Source: Pedobacter riviphilus
Lineage (GTDB): Bacteria > Bacteroidota > Bacteroidia > Sphingobacteriales > Sphingobacteriaceae
Reading direction: 5' to 3'
NCBI RefSeq assembly: GCF_014692875.1
Contig: NZ_CP061171.1
Span: 5,704,001 to 5,768,000, forward strand
Length of the DNA: 64,000 bases
The position numbers and the translations under genes are program-made. Shown here piece after piece: positions 49,612-59,257 of the stretch. The notes beneath the pieces were generated by a model. It did not search any database and was not told the origin of the DNA. It saw only the letters and a program-made list of their open reading frames with translations. Each line of letters begins with the position of its first letter. Within the stretch, counting starts at the first letter, position 1.

Positions 49612-52527
49612 ATGAGCAACAAATCTATCGACCTCGGCGAGCAAAAAGATGTAGAAGTATATGGTGCGAGGGTACATAATTTAAAGAATATAGATGTAAG
49701 TTTTCCGCGCAACCAGCTTGTTGTTATAACAGGTTTAAGTGGTAGCGGTAAATCGTCATTGGCTTTTGATACCATTTACGCGGAAGGACAACGCCGTTAT
49801 ATGGAAACATTTAGCGCTTACAGTCGCCAGTTCATGGGTGGGATGGAACGCCCGGATGTAGATAAGGTTTCCGGTTTGAGTCCGGTTATTGCCATAGAAC
49901 AAAAAACTACCAGTAAAAACCCACGCTCTACTGTAGGTACCATTACAGAGATTTACGATTTTATGCGCTTGCTTTATGCACGTGTTGCCGATGCCTATTC
50001 GTACAATACTGGTGAAAAGATGGAGCGGATGAGCGAAGACCAGATTCTGCAGAATATCTTCAATAAATTTGATGGCGTAGCCGTAAATATTCTTGCCCCT
50101 GTTGTGAAAGGTAGAAAGGGGCATTACCGCGAACTTTTTGAACAGATCCGCAAACAGGGTTATGTTAAGGTTCGTGTAGATGGAGAAATAAAAGATATTA
50201 CCGCTAAAATGCAGGTAGATCGCTATAAAATCCACGATATCGAAGTAGTGATTGACCGTTTGATTATTGATGTGAAAGATAAAAAACGCTTGCTAGATTC
50301 GCTGCAAACTGCGATGAAAATGGGTAAGGGCGTAATCAAGATCAGTGACAAAGACAATAACGTTGCGCATTTTAGTAAGTTTTTGATGTGTCCAACTACG
50401 GGTATATCTTACGATGAGCCCCAGCCAAATAGTTTTTCATTCAACTCGCCTTATGGAGCCTGCGAACGTTGTGATGGTTTGGGTTATATCTTCGTGGTGG
50501 ACAAAGAATCGGTGATCCCGAATCCTAAACTAAGTATCTTAAACGGCGGTTTGGCGCCATTGGGCGAATATAGAGACATTTGGATGTTCCAGGTATTAAA
50601 AGCTTTGGCTAAAAAATACAGTTTCTCGCTTTCTACACCGATCGAAAAACTAAGCGATGAGATAATCAATATCATTTTAAACGGTTCGCCTGATCTGATC
50701 AAAGTTGAGGTAGAATACAACAAATGGAACGTTCAGAATTATAACATCACTTTTGATGGAATAATTAAAATGCTCGAAGAGCAAAACGAGAAGAGAAGTG
50801 AATCAGCATCTGACGATATGGACGAATTCAGAAAGCTGAAGACCTGTCCGGAATGTCATGGCGCCCGTTTAAAAAAAGAAAGCCTTCATTTTAAGGTTGA
50901 TGGAAAAAATATTTTCGAGCTTTCATCGATGGATATCAATAATCTTCATCAGTGGTTTGAAAAAGTTGATGAACGCCTTAGCGACCGTCAGAATATTATT
51001 GCCAAAGAAATTTTAAAGGAGATTAAAGCCAGGATCGGTTTTTTAACAGATGTAGGTTTAACTTATTTAACTTTAGACCGTACGGCCCGTACACTCTCAG
51101 GTGGCGAGGCACAACGTATCCGTTTGGCCACGCAGATCGGTTCGCAGTTGATGAACGTCATGTACATCCTCGATGAGCCAAGTATCGGGCTGCATCAGCG
51201 AGATAACGAGCGTTTGATCAATGCACTTAAAAACCTACGTGATCTTGGAAACACTGTTTTGGTGGTAGAGCACGATAAGGATATGATTTTGGAGGCCGAT
51301 TGGGTAATTGATGTTGGTCCTGGGGCAGGTATCCACGGCGGAACTGTAGTTGCAGAAGGAACGGCAACAGATATCCTAAAATCGAAAACCTTAACAGCCG
51401 ATTATCTGAATGGTAAAAGGAAAATTGAAACGCCAAAAAACCGCAGAAAAGGAAATGGACATAAATTGTCTATCGTAAAAGCCACCGGGCATAATTTAAA
51501 AGAAGTTTCGGTAGATTTTCCTTTGGGGAAATTTATTGCCGTAACCGGGGTTTCGGGCAGTGGTAAATCGAGTTTGATTACAGAAACATTGTATCCGATC
51601 TTAAATCATCATTTCTTCAGGGCGAAAAAACAACCTTTGCCTTACGAGAAAATTAATGGATTGAAAGAAATTGATAAGGTGATTGAAATTGATCAGGCGC
51701 CTATTGGAAGAACACCCCGTTCTAATCCATCTACTTATACGGGAGTGTTTTCTGATATCCGAAATCTGTTTGTGCAATTGCCTGAGGCAAAAATACGTGG
51801 CTATAAACCAGGCCGTTTCTCTTTTAATGTAAAAGGTGGCCGTTGCGAAACCTGCCAGGGAGCTGGTTTAAAGGTAATCGAAATGAATTTCTTGCCTGAT
51901 GTGCAGGTGCCTTGTGAAGAATGCGGTGGAAAAAGATATAATAGAGAAACCTTAGAAGTTCGTTTCCGTGGAAAATCGATCAGTGATGTGCTGGATATGA
52001 GCATCGAAGATGCCTGTAATTTCTTTGAAAATATCCCGATCATTTATAGAAAAATCAAAACATTGAAAGATGTTGGTTTAGGTTATATTACTTTAGGGCA
52101 ATCGTCGGTTACTTTATCGGGCGGTGAAGCGCAACGTGTTAAACTAGCGACAGAACTTTCCAAAAAAGATACCGGAAAAACCTTCTATATTTTAGATGAA
52201 CCTACAACAGGACTTCACTTCGAAGATATTAATGTGCTTTTAGGTGTATTGCAAGAATTGGTTGATAAAGGAAATACCATTTTGGTGATCGAACATAATT
52301 TAGATGTGGTTAAAGTAGCCGATTGGGTAATTGATTTGGGAGAAGAGGGCGGCGCTGGCGGTGGAAGGATTTTATTCGAAGGCACGCCAGAAGGTTTGAT
52401 CCAGAACCCGATCAGTTTAACCGGGAAATTTTTGAAAAAGGAAATGGAATACGGTCAGGAGTCGGAAGTCCTTAGTCCAGAGTCTGGAGTCAAAGCACAG
52501 AAAAAAAGCAAAGCTGGAAAGAAATAG
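49612..52527 (+). CDS. uvrA: excinuclease ABC subunit A
   Basis: A 971-aa UvrA, the damage sensor of nucleotide excision repair. Both ABC halves are complete: Walker [10 protein letters not shown] and GVSGSGKSS, signatures [12 protein letters not shown] and [12 protein letters not shown], Walker B DEPSIGLH and DEPTTGLH. The second zinc module is intact (CETCQGAG ... CEECGGKRY). The first lacks one cysteine (CPTTG where many UvrAs have CPxCG). The C-terminal 25 residues ([14 protein letters not shown]...) are encoded by an intergenic-type repeat and are probably dispensable. uvrB is not in the window. Confidence 0.97.
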   Translation: MSNKSIDLGEQKDVEVYGARVHNLKNIDVSFPRNQLVVITGLSGSGKSSLAFDTIYAEGQRRYMETFSAYSRQFMGGMERPDVDKVSGLSPVIAIEQKTTSKNPRSTVGTITEIYDFMRLLYARVADAYSYNTGEKMERMSEDQILQNIFNKFDGVAVNILAPVVKGRKGHYRELFEQIRKQGYVKVRVDGEIKDITAKMQVDRYKIHDIEVVIDRLIIDVKDKKRLLDSLQTAMKMGKGVIKISDKDNNVAHFSKFLMCPTTGISYDEPQPNSFSFNSPYGACERCDGLGYIFVVDKESVIPNPKLSILNGGLAPLGEYRDIWMFQVLKALAKKYSFSLSTPIEKLSDEIINIILNGSPDLIKVEVEYNKWNVQNYNITFDGIIKMLEEQNEKRSESASDDMDEFRKLKTCPECHGARLKKESLHFKVDGKNIFELSSMDINNLHQWFEKVDERLSDRQNIIAKEILKEIKARIGFLTDVGLTYLTLDRTARTLSGGEAQRIRLATQIGSQLMNVMYILDEPSIGLHQRDNERLINALKNLRDLGNTVLVVEHDKDMILEADWVIDVGPGAGIHGGTVVAEGTATDILKSKTLTADYLNGKRKIETPKNRRKGNGHKLSIVKATGHNLKEVSVDFPLGKFIAVTGVSGSGKSSLITETLYPILNHHFFRAKKQPLPYEKINGLKEIDKVIEIDQAPIGRTPRSNPSTYTGVFSDIRNLFVQLPEAKIRGYKPGRFSFNVKGGRCETCQGAGLKVIEMNFLPDVQVPCEECGGKRYNRETLEVRFRGKSISDVLDMSIEDACNFFENIPIIYRKIKTLKDVGLGYITLGQSSVTLSGGEAQRVKLATELSKKDTGKTFYILDEPTTGLHFEDINVLLGVLQELVDKGNTILVIEHNLDVVKVADWVIDLGEEGGAGGGRILFEGTPEGLIQNPISLTGKFLKKEMEYGQESEVLSPESGVKAQKKSKAGKK

Positions 52528-52578
52528 AATTCCTTGTGCAGGTGTCAAGTACCGAGTATCAAGAGCAGACAAATCCAT

Positions 52579-52621
52579 CTTGATACCTGATACTTATTAC
52601 TTGATACCTATAACTTGATAC
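52579..52621 (+). repeat. CTTGATAC mini-repeats between uvrA and tatD
   Basis: Three copies of CTTGATAC at about 52579, 52600 and 52614, with ACTTATTA / ACTTAATA spacers. The same words recur before the CstB-like gene near 55049-55070. Simple degenerate intergenic repeat, no function assigned. Confidence 0.55.
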
Positions 52622-52642
52622 TTAATACTATAAAAAAAAAGC

Positions 52643-53410
52643 ATGATCTTCACCGATACCCATACCCATTTATATTACGAGCAAGATGCCGAGAAACAAG
52701 CGCAGTTGATGGAACGCTGTTTCGAGAACAACGTTAATCGTTTGTTTTTGCCTAATGTTGATGTAAAATCAATTGCCATGATAGATCATCTTGTGGCGAA
52801 ATATCCGGCAAATTGTTTTGCAATGGCGGGTTTACATCCTTGTGATGTGAAGGAAGATTATCTTGCTCAATTAGACGAAATCTACAATAGTATTTCTGGT
52901 CGGAAAATTTATGCCATTGGCGAGATCGGGATCGATTTGTATTGGGATAAAACTACCTTGGCCATTCAGCAAGATGCTTTTCGTAAACAGATTACCTGGG
53001 CAAAAGATTTAGGTTTACCAATTGTAATCCATTGTCGCGAAGCTTTCGATGAGGTTTTCGAACTTCTGGAAAGCGAAAGAGACGAAAAACTGCGTGGTAT
53101 TTTTCATTGTTTTACTGGCAATTTAGCTCAGGCTAAACAAGCCATTGATTTAAATTTCTATTTAGGTATTGGTGGGGTAGTTACCTATAAAAAAGCGGGT
53201 TTGGATCTGGTATTATCAGAAATTCCTTTAGCTAACTTAGTTTTAGAGACAGATTCGCCTTATTTGGCACCAGTTCCTTTCCGTGGCAAACCAAATGAGA
53301 GCAGTTATTTGATTTATGTTGCCCAAAAACTGGCCGATATTTACGGTGTTCCTATTGAAGAAATTGCAGATGTAACTACAGAGAATTCGAAGAAAATTTT
53401 CGGGATTTAA
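52643..53410 (+). CDS. TatD-family metal-dependent hydrolase
   Basis: A 255-aa TIM-barrel hydrolase. Metal ligands: the DTHTHLYYE start (residues 5-13), Glu in AIGEIGIDLYWD, IVIHCREAF, FHCFTGN, and Asp in LETDSPYLAP. TatD proteins are 3'-5' DNA exonucleases or related nucleases with roles in repair and DNA turnover. The family also includes YcfH and YjjV, not separable by eye. It lies 115 bp after uvrA on the same strand; co-transcription is plausible. Confidence 0.93.
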   Translation: MIFTDTHTHLYYEQDAEKQAQLMERCFENNVNRLFLPNVDVKSIAMIDHLVAKYPANCFAMAGLHPCDVKEDYLAQLDEIYNSISGRKIYAIGEIGIDLYWDKTTLAIQQDAFRKQITWAKDLGLPIVIHCREAFDEVFELLESERDEKLRGIFHCFTGNLAQAKQAIDLNFYLGIGGVVTYKKAGLDLVLSEIPLANLVLETDSPYLAPVPFRGKPNESSYLIYVAQKLADIYGVPIEEIADVTTENSKKIFGI

Positions 53411-53454
53411 ATGCGCATATTGGTCGGTAAATCGCCGGCTGCAATTTTCTACGT

Positions 53455-53537
53455 GATTGTCCTACTGAATTTAGTTCGGCATCTTTCTTATCAGGTTCTG
53501 AAACAAAACTGATAGCTATCAGATCAGGATGATGATC
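53455..53537. repeat. degenerate REP-like element
   Basis: GATTGTCCTACTGAATTTAG near 53455 and CAGATCAGGATGATGATC near 53520 form a decayed palindrome of the GTCATGCTGAA family, downstream of tatD. Confidence 0.5.
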
Positions 53538-53693
53538 GTGTGTAATTTCTTGTATTGTAAAATATGGGTGTAAAATTTATTATATTGGCAATATATTAAC
53601 GTTTTTTGGCTTTTTTATTGTTAATTTAAGAATATAGGCCAATCATTTGTAATTTTTTAGTTTCTTTGCGGTGAGCAACCTTCACCCAACCAA

Positions 53694-54713
53694 ATGACCA
53701 AAATACTTATAATTTATACCGGCGGTACCATCGGTATGGTTAACGATCCTACAAATGGGATGTTAATTCCATTTGATTTCCAGCAGATAAAAGAAAACGT
53801 TCCTGAATTGAGCCGTTTAGATTACGATTTAGATGTGCATTCCTTCAACCCCGTATTGGATTCTTCAAACATGGATCCTGAAATATGGAAAACATTAGCC
53901 GAACTTGTTTATCATAAATATGATCAGTACGATGGTTTTGTTATTCTCCACGGGTCTGATACTATGGCATTTACAGCGTCAGCATTGAGCTTTATGCTCG
54001 AAAATCTGGCTAAACCTGTTGTTTTAACCGGTTCACAGCTTCCAATTGGCGAAATCAGAACTGATGCCAAAGAGAATCTGATTACCGCTTTAGAAATTGC
54101 AGCGACCAAAGAAGACGGTAAGGCACTTTTTCCGGAGGTTTGCATTTATTTTGATGCGCAATTATTTAGGGGTAACCGATCTATAAAATACAATAGTGAA
54201 AAGTTTGAGGCTTTCCGCTCGCCAAATTATCCAATACTTGCTGAAGCAGGTGTTCACCTTCAGTTTTACAGAAATTACATTCTCAAAGCACCAAAAGGAG
54301 AATTGAAATTGCATACCAATTTTAATTCGAACATCGGTGTGCTGAAATTATATCCTGGCATAACGCCACAGGCTGTTCAGGCGATAACAGATTCGAAAGT
54401 AGATGCCATTATTTTAGAAACTTTCGGCTCTGGCAATACCACAACGGCACAATGGTTTCTAGATAGTTTGCGTCAGGCTATTTTGAATGGAAAAATTATT
54501 ATCGACATTTCTCAATGTAAAAAAGGTTCAGTTCAGCTGGGCCGTTACGAAACGAGCAGAGAACTGTTGAAAATGGGCGTATTAAGCGGCTACGATTTAA
54601 CTTTCGAAGCTACGGTAACCAAATTAATGTTCGTTATGGGCTTAGGTTTATCGGTAGAAGAAAGCCGCAAATTAATGGAAGAATCGCTTCGTGGAGAGCT
54701 AACTAAAGATTAA
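53694..54713 (+). CDS. ansA: type I (cytosolic) L-asparaginase
   Basis: A 339-aa asparaginase. The first catalytic Thr is in YTGGTIGMVND (about 9-19), the second motif is VILHGSDTMAFTASALSFML, then VLTGSQLPIGEIRTDAKENL and ETFGSGNTT. There is no signal peptide, so it is the cytosolic type I form that hydrolyses asparagine to aspartate and ammonia. Monocistronic, with a repeat-rich region on both sides. Confidence 0.95.
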   Translation: MTKILIIYTGGTIGMVNDPTNGMLIPFDFQQIKENVPELSRLDYDLDVHSFNPVLDSSNMDPEIWKTLAELVYHKYDQYDGFVILHGSDTMAFTASALSFMLENLAKPVVLTGSQLPIGEIRTDAKENLITALEIAATKEDGKALFPEVCIYFDAQLFRGNRSIKYNSEKFEAFRSPNYPILAEAGVHLQFYRNYILKAPKGELKLHTNFNSNIGVLKLYPGITPQAVQAITDSKVDAIILETFGSGNTTTAQWFLDSLRQAILNGKIIIDISQCKKGSVQLGRYETSRELLKMGVLSGYDLTFEATVTKLMFVMGLGLSVEESRKLMEESLRGELTKD

Positions 54714-54780
54714 TGTCGCAAACCTGTGAGGTTTGGAAAAGTTTAGAACCGAAAACTGTAAATTGGAAACAGCAAACTGA

Positions 54781-54884
54781 TTTGGGCGTTCCCCAAGCTA
54801 CGCAAGGGGCAGGCTTTTCAGGGCTGCGCTTCGCTCCGGTGCCGATGAAGGATCGGCACTGAACCCTTACAATCCCTAACGCAA
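54781..54884. repeat. GGGCGTT...ACAATCCCTAACGC dispersed repeat
   Basis: In the 367-bp gap between ansA and the CstB-like gene, a GC-rich block begins TTTGGGCGTTCCCC and ends TTACAATCCCTAACGC. It contains GGGCTGCGCTTCGCTCC and GCCGATGAAGGATCGGC hairpin arms. These ends are typical of an abundant intergenic repeat of Sphingobacteriaceae genomes. The rest of the gap shows no gene. Confidence 0.6.
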
Positions 54885-55080
54885 AACCACCTTTCAAAAA
54901 CCTATGAGGTATCCTAAAACTAAGAGGTCTGCCCTGGAATAAGTAAAACTTCTGCAATTATGACCATCATCATTTCGGATATAAGTATTTAGCGCTATTT
55001 TTGCTAGTAAAGAGGTACAAAGTGTAGGGGTTAAGGCGTAAGGTCATGTCTTGATACTTAATACACAATACTTATTAATC

Positions 55081-56493
55081 ATGAAAATAGAACAAATATA
55101 TACAGGGTGCCTGGCAGAAGCTGCTTATTACATCGAAAGCGACGGCGAAGCTGCAATTATTGATCCGCTAAGAGAGGTAGGAACGTACTTAAAGAAAGCT
55201 GAAAAAGCAGGGGCCACCATTAAATATATTTTTGAAACGCATTTTCACGCCGATTTTGTTTCCGGACATGTAGATCTGGCAGAGAAATCCGGTGCCGAAA
55301 TTATCTATGGCCCAACTGCTAAAACCGAATTTAAATCGCATATTGCTAAAGATGGCGAACAGTTTAAAATTGGAAAGGTAACCATTACTGCTTTACATAC
55401 ACCGGGGCATACTTTAGAATCGACAACTTACTTACTAAGCGATGAAAATGGAAAAGATTATTGCATTTTTAGTGGCGATACCTTATTTATTGGTGATGTT
55501 GGTCGCCCGGATTTAGCGCAGAAAGGTCATTTAACCATGGAAGATTTGGCCGGAATGCTTTACGATTCGTTAAATGAGAAAATAAAACCCTTAGCTGATG
55601 ATGTAATTGTTTACCCGGCGCATGGTGCAGGTTCTGCCTGTGGCAAAAGTATGAGTAAAGAAACTTTCGATACTTTAGGGCATCAGAAGGAAGTTAATTA
55701 CGCGTTAAAAGCCGAAACAAAAGAGCAGTTTATTGCAGAAGTAACAGATGGTATTTTGCCACCACCACAATATTTTGCTAAAAATGCGGCCATTAATAAA
55801 GGTGGCGTGGAAAGTATTGATGAGGTTTACGAGAAAGGGTTAAATGCTTTAACGCCTCAGCAGTTTGAAGATACTGCAAACCAAACGGGTGCAATTATGC
55901 TTGATACCCGCGATCCGCAGGTTTTTGCGAAAGGTTTTATTCCAAATTCAATCAATATTGGCCTTAACGGACAGTTTGCACCTTGGGTTGGTGCTTTAAT
56001 TACCGATTTACAGCAGCCAATTTTACTGATTACAGATCAAGGTAAGGAAGAGGAGACCATTACCCGCTTAACCCGCGTAGGGTACGATAGTACCATTGGT
56101 TATTTAGATGGTGGTTTCGAAAGATGGACAGATGCTGGCAAGGAAATCGATACGATTGAATCAATCTCTGCTGAGGCATTTGAAACAGCTAGTCTTAACG
56201 GAGAAATTACAGCACTTGATGTACGCAAGCCAGGTGAATATGAATCAGAACATCTGGAATTTACGCTGAGCCGCCCGTTAGATTTTATTAACGACTGGAC
56301 TGGCGAGATCAATCCAAAATCTACCTATTATATTCACTGTGCAGGTGGCTACCGCTCGATGATTGCTGCTTCCATCTTAAAATCGCGTGGGGTAGAAAAT
56401 GTGATCGATGTTGCAGGCGGTTACGGCGCAATTAAAAATACTGGTTTAAAAAGAACCGATTTCGCCTGCCCAAGCAAAGCAATGAAAGTTTAA
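55081..56493 (+). CDS. CstB-like persulfide dioxygenase / sulfurtransferase (MBL + two rhodanese domains)
   Basis: 470 aa from the ATG at 55081; ten extra upstream codons come from a CTTGATAC repeat. The metallo-beta-lactamase domain (1-245) has THFHADFVSGH (53-63), HTPGHT and FSGDTLFIGDVGRPDL, typical of persulfide dioxygenases. The first rhodanese domain (about 255-360) has no active-site cysteine. The second (about 370-468) has Cys420 in YYIHCAGGYRS. MBL, inactive rhodanese, active rhodanese is the CstB layout, an enzyme oxidising low-molecular-weight persulfides to sulfite and thiosulfate. ypdA follows. Confidence 0.88.
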   Translation: MKIEQIYTGCLAEAAYYIESDGEAAIIDPLREVGTYLKKAEKAGATIKYIFETHFHADFVSGHVDLAEKSGAEIIYGPTAKTEFKSHIAKDGEQFKIGKVTITALHTPGHTLESTTYLLSDENGKDYCIFSGDTLFIGDVGRPDLAQKGHLTMEDLAGMLYDSLNEKIKPLADDVIVYPAHGAGSACGKSMSKETFDTLGHQKEVNYALKAETKEQFIAEVTDGILPPPQYFAKNAAINKGGVESIDEVYEKGLNALTPQQFEDTANQTGAIMLDTRDPQVFAKGFIPNSINIGLNGQFAPWVGALITDLQQPILLITDQGKEEETITRLTRVGYDSTIGYLDGGFERWTDAGKEIDTIESISAEAFETASLNGEITALDVRKPGEYESEHLEFTLSRPLDFINDWTGEINPKSTYYIHCAGGYRSMIAASILKSRGVENVIDVAGGYGAIKNTGLKRTDFACPSKAMKV

Positions 56494-56504
56494 TAGAAAG
56501 CAAT

Positions 56505-56582
56505 TGTCACATTGAGCTTCCCGATAAATCGGGACATGTAGTCGAAATACAATTAGGGTTCTTCGACAAACTCAGAATGACA
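56505..56582. repeat. TGTCATTCTGAG-type dispersed repeat
   Basis: TGTCACATTGAG (56505-56516) and CTCAGAATGACA (56571-56582) are inverted ends, with CCGATAAATCGG and TTCGACAAACTCAGAATGAC inside. It separates the CstB-like gene from ypdA. Confidence 0.65.
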
Positions 56583-56598
56583 CCTAAGATATAACCAT

Positions 56599-57564
56599 TT
56601 GGCAAATCAAAATCATTACGACGTATTAATTATCGGTGCTGGCCCGATAGGGATGGCTTGTGCAATTGAAGCCCAAAAAGCAAATCTAAGCTATGTAATT
56701 GTAGAGAAAGGTGCTTTGGTGAACAGTCTGTTCAATTATCCTGTATTTATGACCTTCTTTTCTACTTCTCAAAAGTTAGAAATTGGAGGGGTGCCTTTTG
56801 TAACCATCAGTCCGAAGCCTAACCGTAATGAAGCGGTTGAATATTACCGTCGTGTGGCCGAAAAATTTGATTTAAATATTCATCTTTTTGAAAGCGTAAA
56901 GCAGGTGGTTAAAAACGATAGCAATGTTTTCGAAATCAATACCTCTAAAACCAACTATACAGCTAACAATGTAATTGTGGCCACTGGCTTTTATGATGTG
57001 CCTTTAGTGATGAATGTTCCAGGAGAGGATTTACCGAAAGTAACGCATTATTACAAAGATCCGCATTTATATGCTTTTCAGAATGTAGTAGTGGTTGGTG
57101 CCAATAACTCTGGCGTAGATGCTGCTTTAGAAACGTATCGGAAAGGTGCAAAGGTAACTATGGTAGTACGCAGCGGCGATCTTGGCCCTCATGTTAAATA
57201 TTGGGTACGTCCGGATATACAGAACAGGATTAAAGAAGGTGAAGTTAAGGCACTTTTCAATTCTGAACTTGTTGAAATAAGAGAAGGTGAAGTCGATATC
57301 AAAACACCAGAGGGAATAAAAACCATCCCGAACGATTTTGTAATTGCCATGACGGGTTATCAACCAGATTTTGGGATGCTGAGGAGATTTGGCGTCGAAT
57401 TGCCTGAAACGCTTTGTCCGGTTTACAACGAAGAAACAATGGAAACCAATGTAAAAGGTTTGTATTTGGCGGGTGTAGTTTGCGGTGGGTTAGATACCCA
57501 TAAACTTTTTATCGAAAACTCAAGGGTGCACGCCGAAATGATTGTGAAGAATATTCTGAGTTAA
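56599..57564 (+). CDS. ypdA: bacillithiol disulfide reductase, YpdA family
   Basis: A 321-aa flavoprotein from a TTG start (56599). FAD-binding GAGPIGMACAIEAQ (about 13-26), the family-typical EKGALVNSLFNYPVFMTFF, the NADPH-binding VVVGANNSGVDAALE, and a C-terminal LYLAGVVCGG loop are present. YpdA (Bdr) reduces bacillithiol disulfide with NADPH and uses no redox-active CxxC pair, which fits here. Together with bshA at 40.2 kb it shows that this organism uses bacillithiol. The adjacent CstB-like enzyme suggests a shared role in thiol persulfide control. Confidence 0.9.
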   Translation: MANQNHYDVLIIGAGPIGMACAIEAQKANLSYVIVEKGALVNSLFNYPVFMTFFSTSQKLEIGGVPFVTISPKPNRNEAVEYYRRVAEKFDLNIHLFESVKQVVKNDSNVFEINTSKTNYTANNVIVATGFYDVPLVMNVPGEDLPKVTHYYKDPHLYAFQNVVVVGANNSGVDAALETYRKGAKVTMVVRSGDLGPHVKYWVRPDIQNRIKEGEVKALFNSELVEIREGEVDIKTPEGIKTIPNDFVIAMTGYQPDFGMLRRFGVELPETLCPVYNEETMETNVKGLYLAGVVCGGLDTHKLFIENSRVHAEMIVKNILS

Positions 57565-57621
57565 TTTCTTACGAAGTTTAGCCTGGGGATTAATGTAGGA
57601 TAACTTCGTAAGTCTTTAAAG

Positions 57622-58134
57622 TTAATTACCCTTGTATTTTCCATATTTATAAGCCGCAAACAACATTAACGCGATGACTATAATCTGAAATAAAATGAGA
57701 AAATTGATTGGCGTTAAAAAAGTAGAAAAAAAGCCCTCATCAGGTAGTATGTCAGGGGCTGATTTTGTTTGGAGTGATAGCGGAGGGTAAATTTTCCACC
57801 CGCGCCGTGATGGGAAATTAAGAAAAGCCAATAATGGAGTTGCTCTAATTATTAAGGCCGTGAAGCTTAAACCTAAGATTGAAAAAATTAAAAATGGTAA
57901 CTTTCGATTAAAAGAATACCTCTTTTCTTTAAGGAAATAGAGTATAAAAGAGAAAACAATAAAAAACCAGATTAAAAAGTGCTGGCTAGCCACAACAAAA
58001 TAGGTGTCGTGCAGATTTAGATCAATAGAGTCGCTGAAGATTGTTTTCCCAAATAGGGCAAAACCTATAATTATTGTAAATATCGTACAGCTTAAAATCC
58101 ATAAAATTTCCTGCAGTAATGGTTTGTTTTTCAT
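57622..58134 (-). CDS. small membrane protein with heme-copper-oxidase-like motifs
   Basis: A 170-aa protein with four or five hydrophobic helices (about 10-30, 50-68, 79-98, 140-162). It contains HDTYFVVA (42-49) and GWKIYPPLS (112-120), words known from cytochrome c oxidase subunit I, but in the opposite order and without the histidines of a full heme-copper site (only His42 and His52). It cannot be an oxidase by itself. Function unknown; it may be a distant relative or assembly-linked protein. Confidence 0.65.
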   Translation of the reverse strand: MKNKPLLQEILWILSCTIFTIIIGFALFGKTIFSDSIDLNLHDTYFVVASQHFLIWFFIVFSFILYFLKEKRYSFNRKLPFLIFSILGLSFTALIIRATPLLAFLNFPSRRGWKIYPPLSLQTKSAPDILPDEGFFSTFLTPINFLILFQIIVIALMLFAAYKYGKYKGN

Positions 58135-58173
58135 AAAGAGCGTGATTTAGATTTATTTTGTAAATATGTCAGT

Positions 58174-58242
58174 CGTCATGCTGAACTTGTTTCAGCATCT
58201 AATTAGCAATAATATAGACCCTGAAATAAATTCAGAGTGACG
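58174..58242. repeat. REP-like palindrome (CGTCATGCTGAACTTG...)
   Basis: CGTCATGCTGAACTTGTTTCAG (58174-58195) and CTGAAATAAATTCAGAGTGACG (58221-58242) are imperfect inverted repeats, the same family as 34768-34883. It lies between two minus-strand genes. Confidence 0.75.
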
Positions 58243-58264
58243 AGCACCGCTTGATAAAATTTAA

Positions 58265-59257
58265 TTAATGAACCGGAACCTTTAACGTGCTCCCCACAAA
58301 ACTTTCAATGGCCCCATTTACACTAGGCAAATCTTTCGAAGTAATATATGATCCCATTACGTGATTTCCTGCGTTGGGGATAGCTACTTTTCTTTTTAAA
58401 TGAGTCGGTGTACCCAGTTCATCGAACATTTTCAGCATAGCATCTACACGCACTACAGGATCTTGCTCGAGTTCATTTTTGTAATAATAGAGCATTAAAA
58501 CGGGTTGTTTTACTTTTTGAAAAGTAGATTTTATCATACTGCTCTCGATAAATTCTTCCAGTTCTACTAAAGATTCGAGGCGGTAATTGGTATACCAGTA
58601 TTTTTTATATTCGTCAGTACGATCGTCTACTTTGCGTTCATCGCCACCCACCACTTTTCTGGCAATCTGTAAGCCCCATGGATTATTCAAAAGCCAGGCA
58701 TTTTTATCGTTAATGGCCACATTTGGCGACAATAAAATTAAACTGTTAATTTCAGGATAGGTTGCCGCTAGTTTTAAAGCGACAGTTCCACCGGTAGAAG
58801 TGCCAACTAAAATCACCTTTTTCCCTAATTTTTTACCGATGGCATAAGCTTGTTTACTGGTTTCCCAAAGGCGATCGGCGGTAAAATATTGCATAGGCGC
58901 AAGTGTATCAATGCCATGGTCGGCCAAACGCGCTAAATATAAATTAGCATTTAGTTCTTTTGCTAAATTGAGGTAAACGGGGTTTCCCTCTGTTTTTGAA
59001 GCCGAAAAACCATGGAGGTAAACAATGGCATACTCGGTTTGCTTGTGCAGGGGATCAGCCCAGATGATTTCAGCTTCGTTACCCGGTTTTATTTTGTGCA
59101 TCGATTCTATGCTGGCCACATAACGGTCTAAATCTTCCAGATCGGGAACCTGGGTGAGTTCTTTGTTATAAACTGGTTTTTTGGGTTTTGGCCCGAGTAG
59201 GTAGCCTGCAACAATTAATGCCGAAAGGCCGATAAGTACTTTGTAGCGTTTTTTCAT
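58265..59257 (-). CDS. membrane-anchored alpha/beta hydrolase
   Basis: 330 aa from the ATG at 59257 (MKKRYKVLIG), four codons after an alternative start. An N-terminal signal anchor (about 6-22, VLIGLSALIVAGYLLG) precedes an alpha/beta hydrolase domain: YLHGFSASKTEGNP, ARLADHGIDTL, the nucleophile Ser in LVGTSTGGTVAL (about 155), an acidic residue in PVLMLYYYKNELEQDP, and His in IPNAGNHVMGS. It resembles monoglyceride lipase/carboxylesterase types acting at the membrane; substrate unknown. Confidence 0.83.
   Translation of the reverse strand: MKKRYKVLIGLSALIVAGYLLGPKPKKPVYNKELTQVPDLEDLDRYVASIESMHKIKPGNEAEIIWADPLHKQTEYAIVYLHGFSASKTEGNPVYLNLAKELNANLYLARLADHGIDTLAPMQYFTADRLWETSKQAYAIGKKLGKKVILVGTSTGGTVALKLAATYPEINSLILLSPNVAINDKNAWLLNNPWGLQIARKVVGGDERKVDDRTDEYKKYWYTNYRLESLVELEEFIESSMIKSTFQKVKQPVLMLYYYKNELEQDPVVRVDAMLKMFDELGTPTHLKRKVAIPNAGNHVMGSYITSKDLPSVNGAIESFVGSTLKVPVH

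Noticed and set aside
57622..58134. Truncated cytochrome c oxidase subunit I gene
   Set aside because: The two motifs are in reverse order, the protein has its own start and stop with complete helices, and the histidines needed for hemes and copper are missing.
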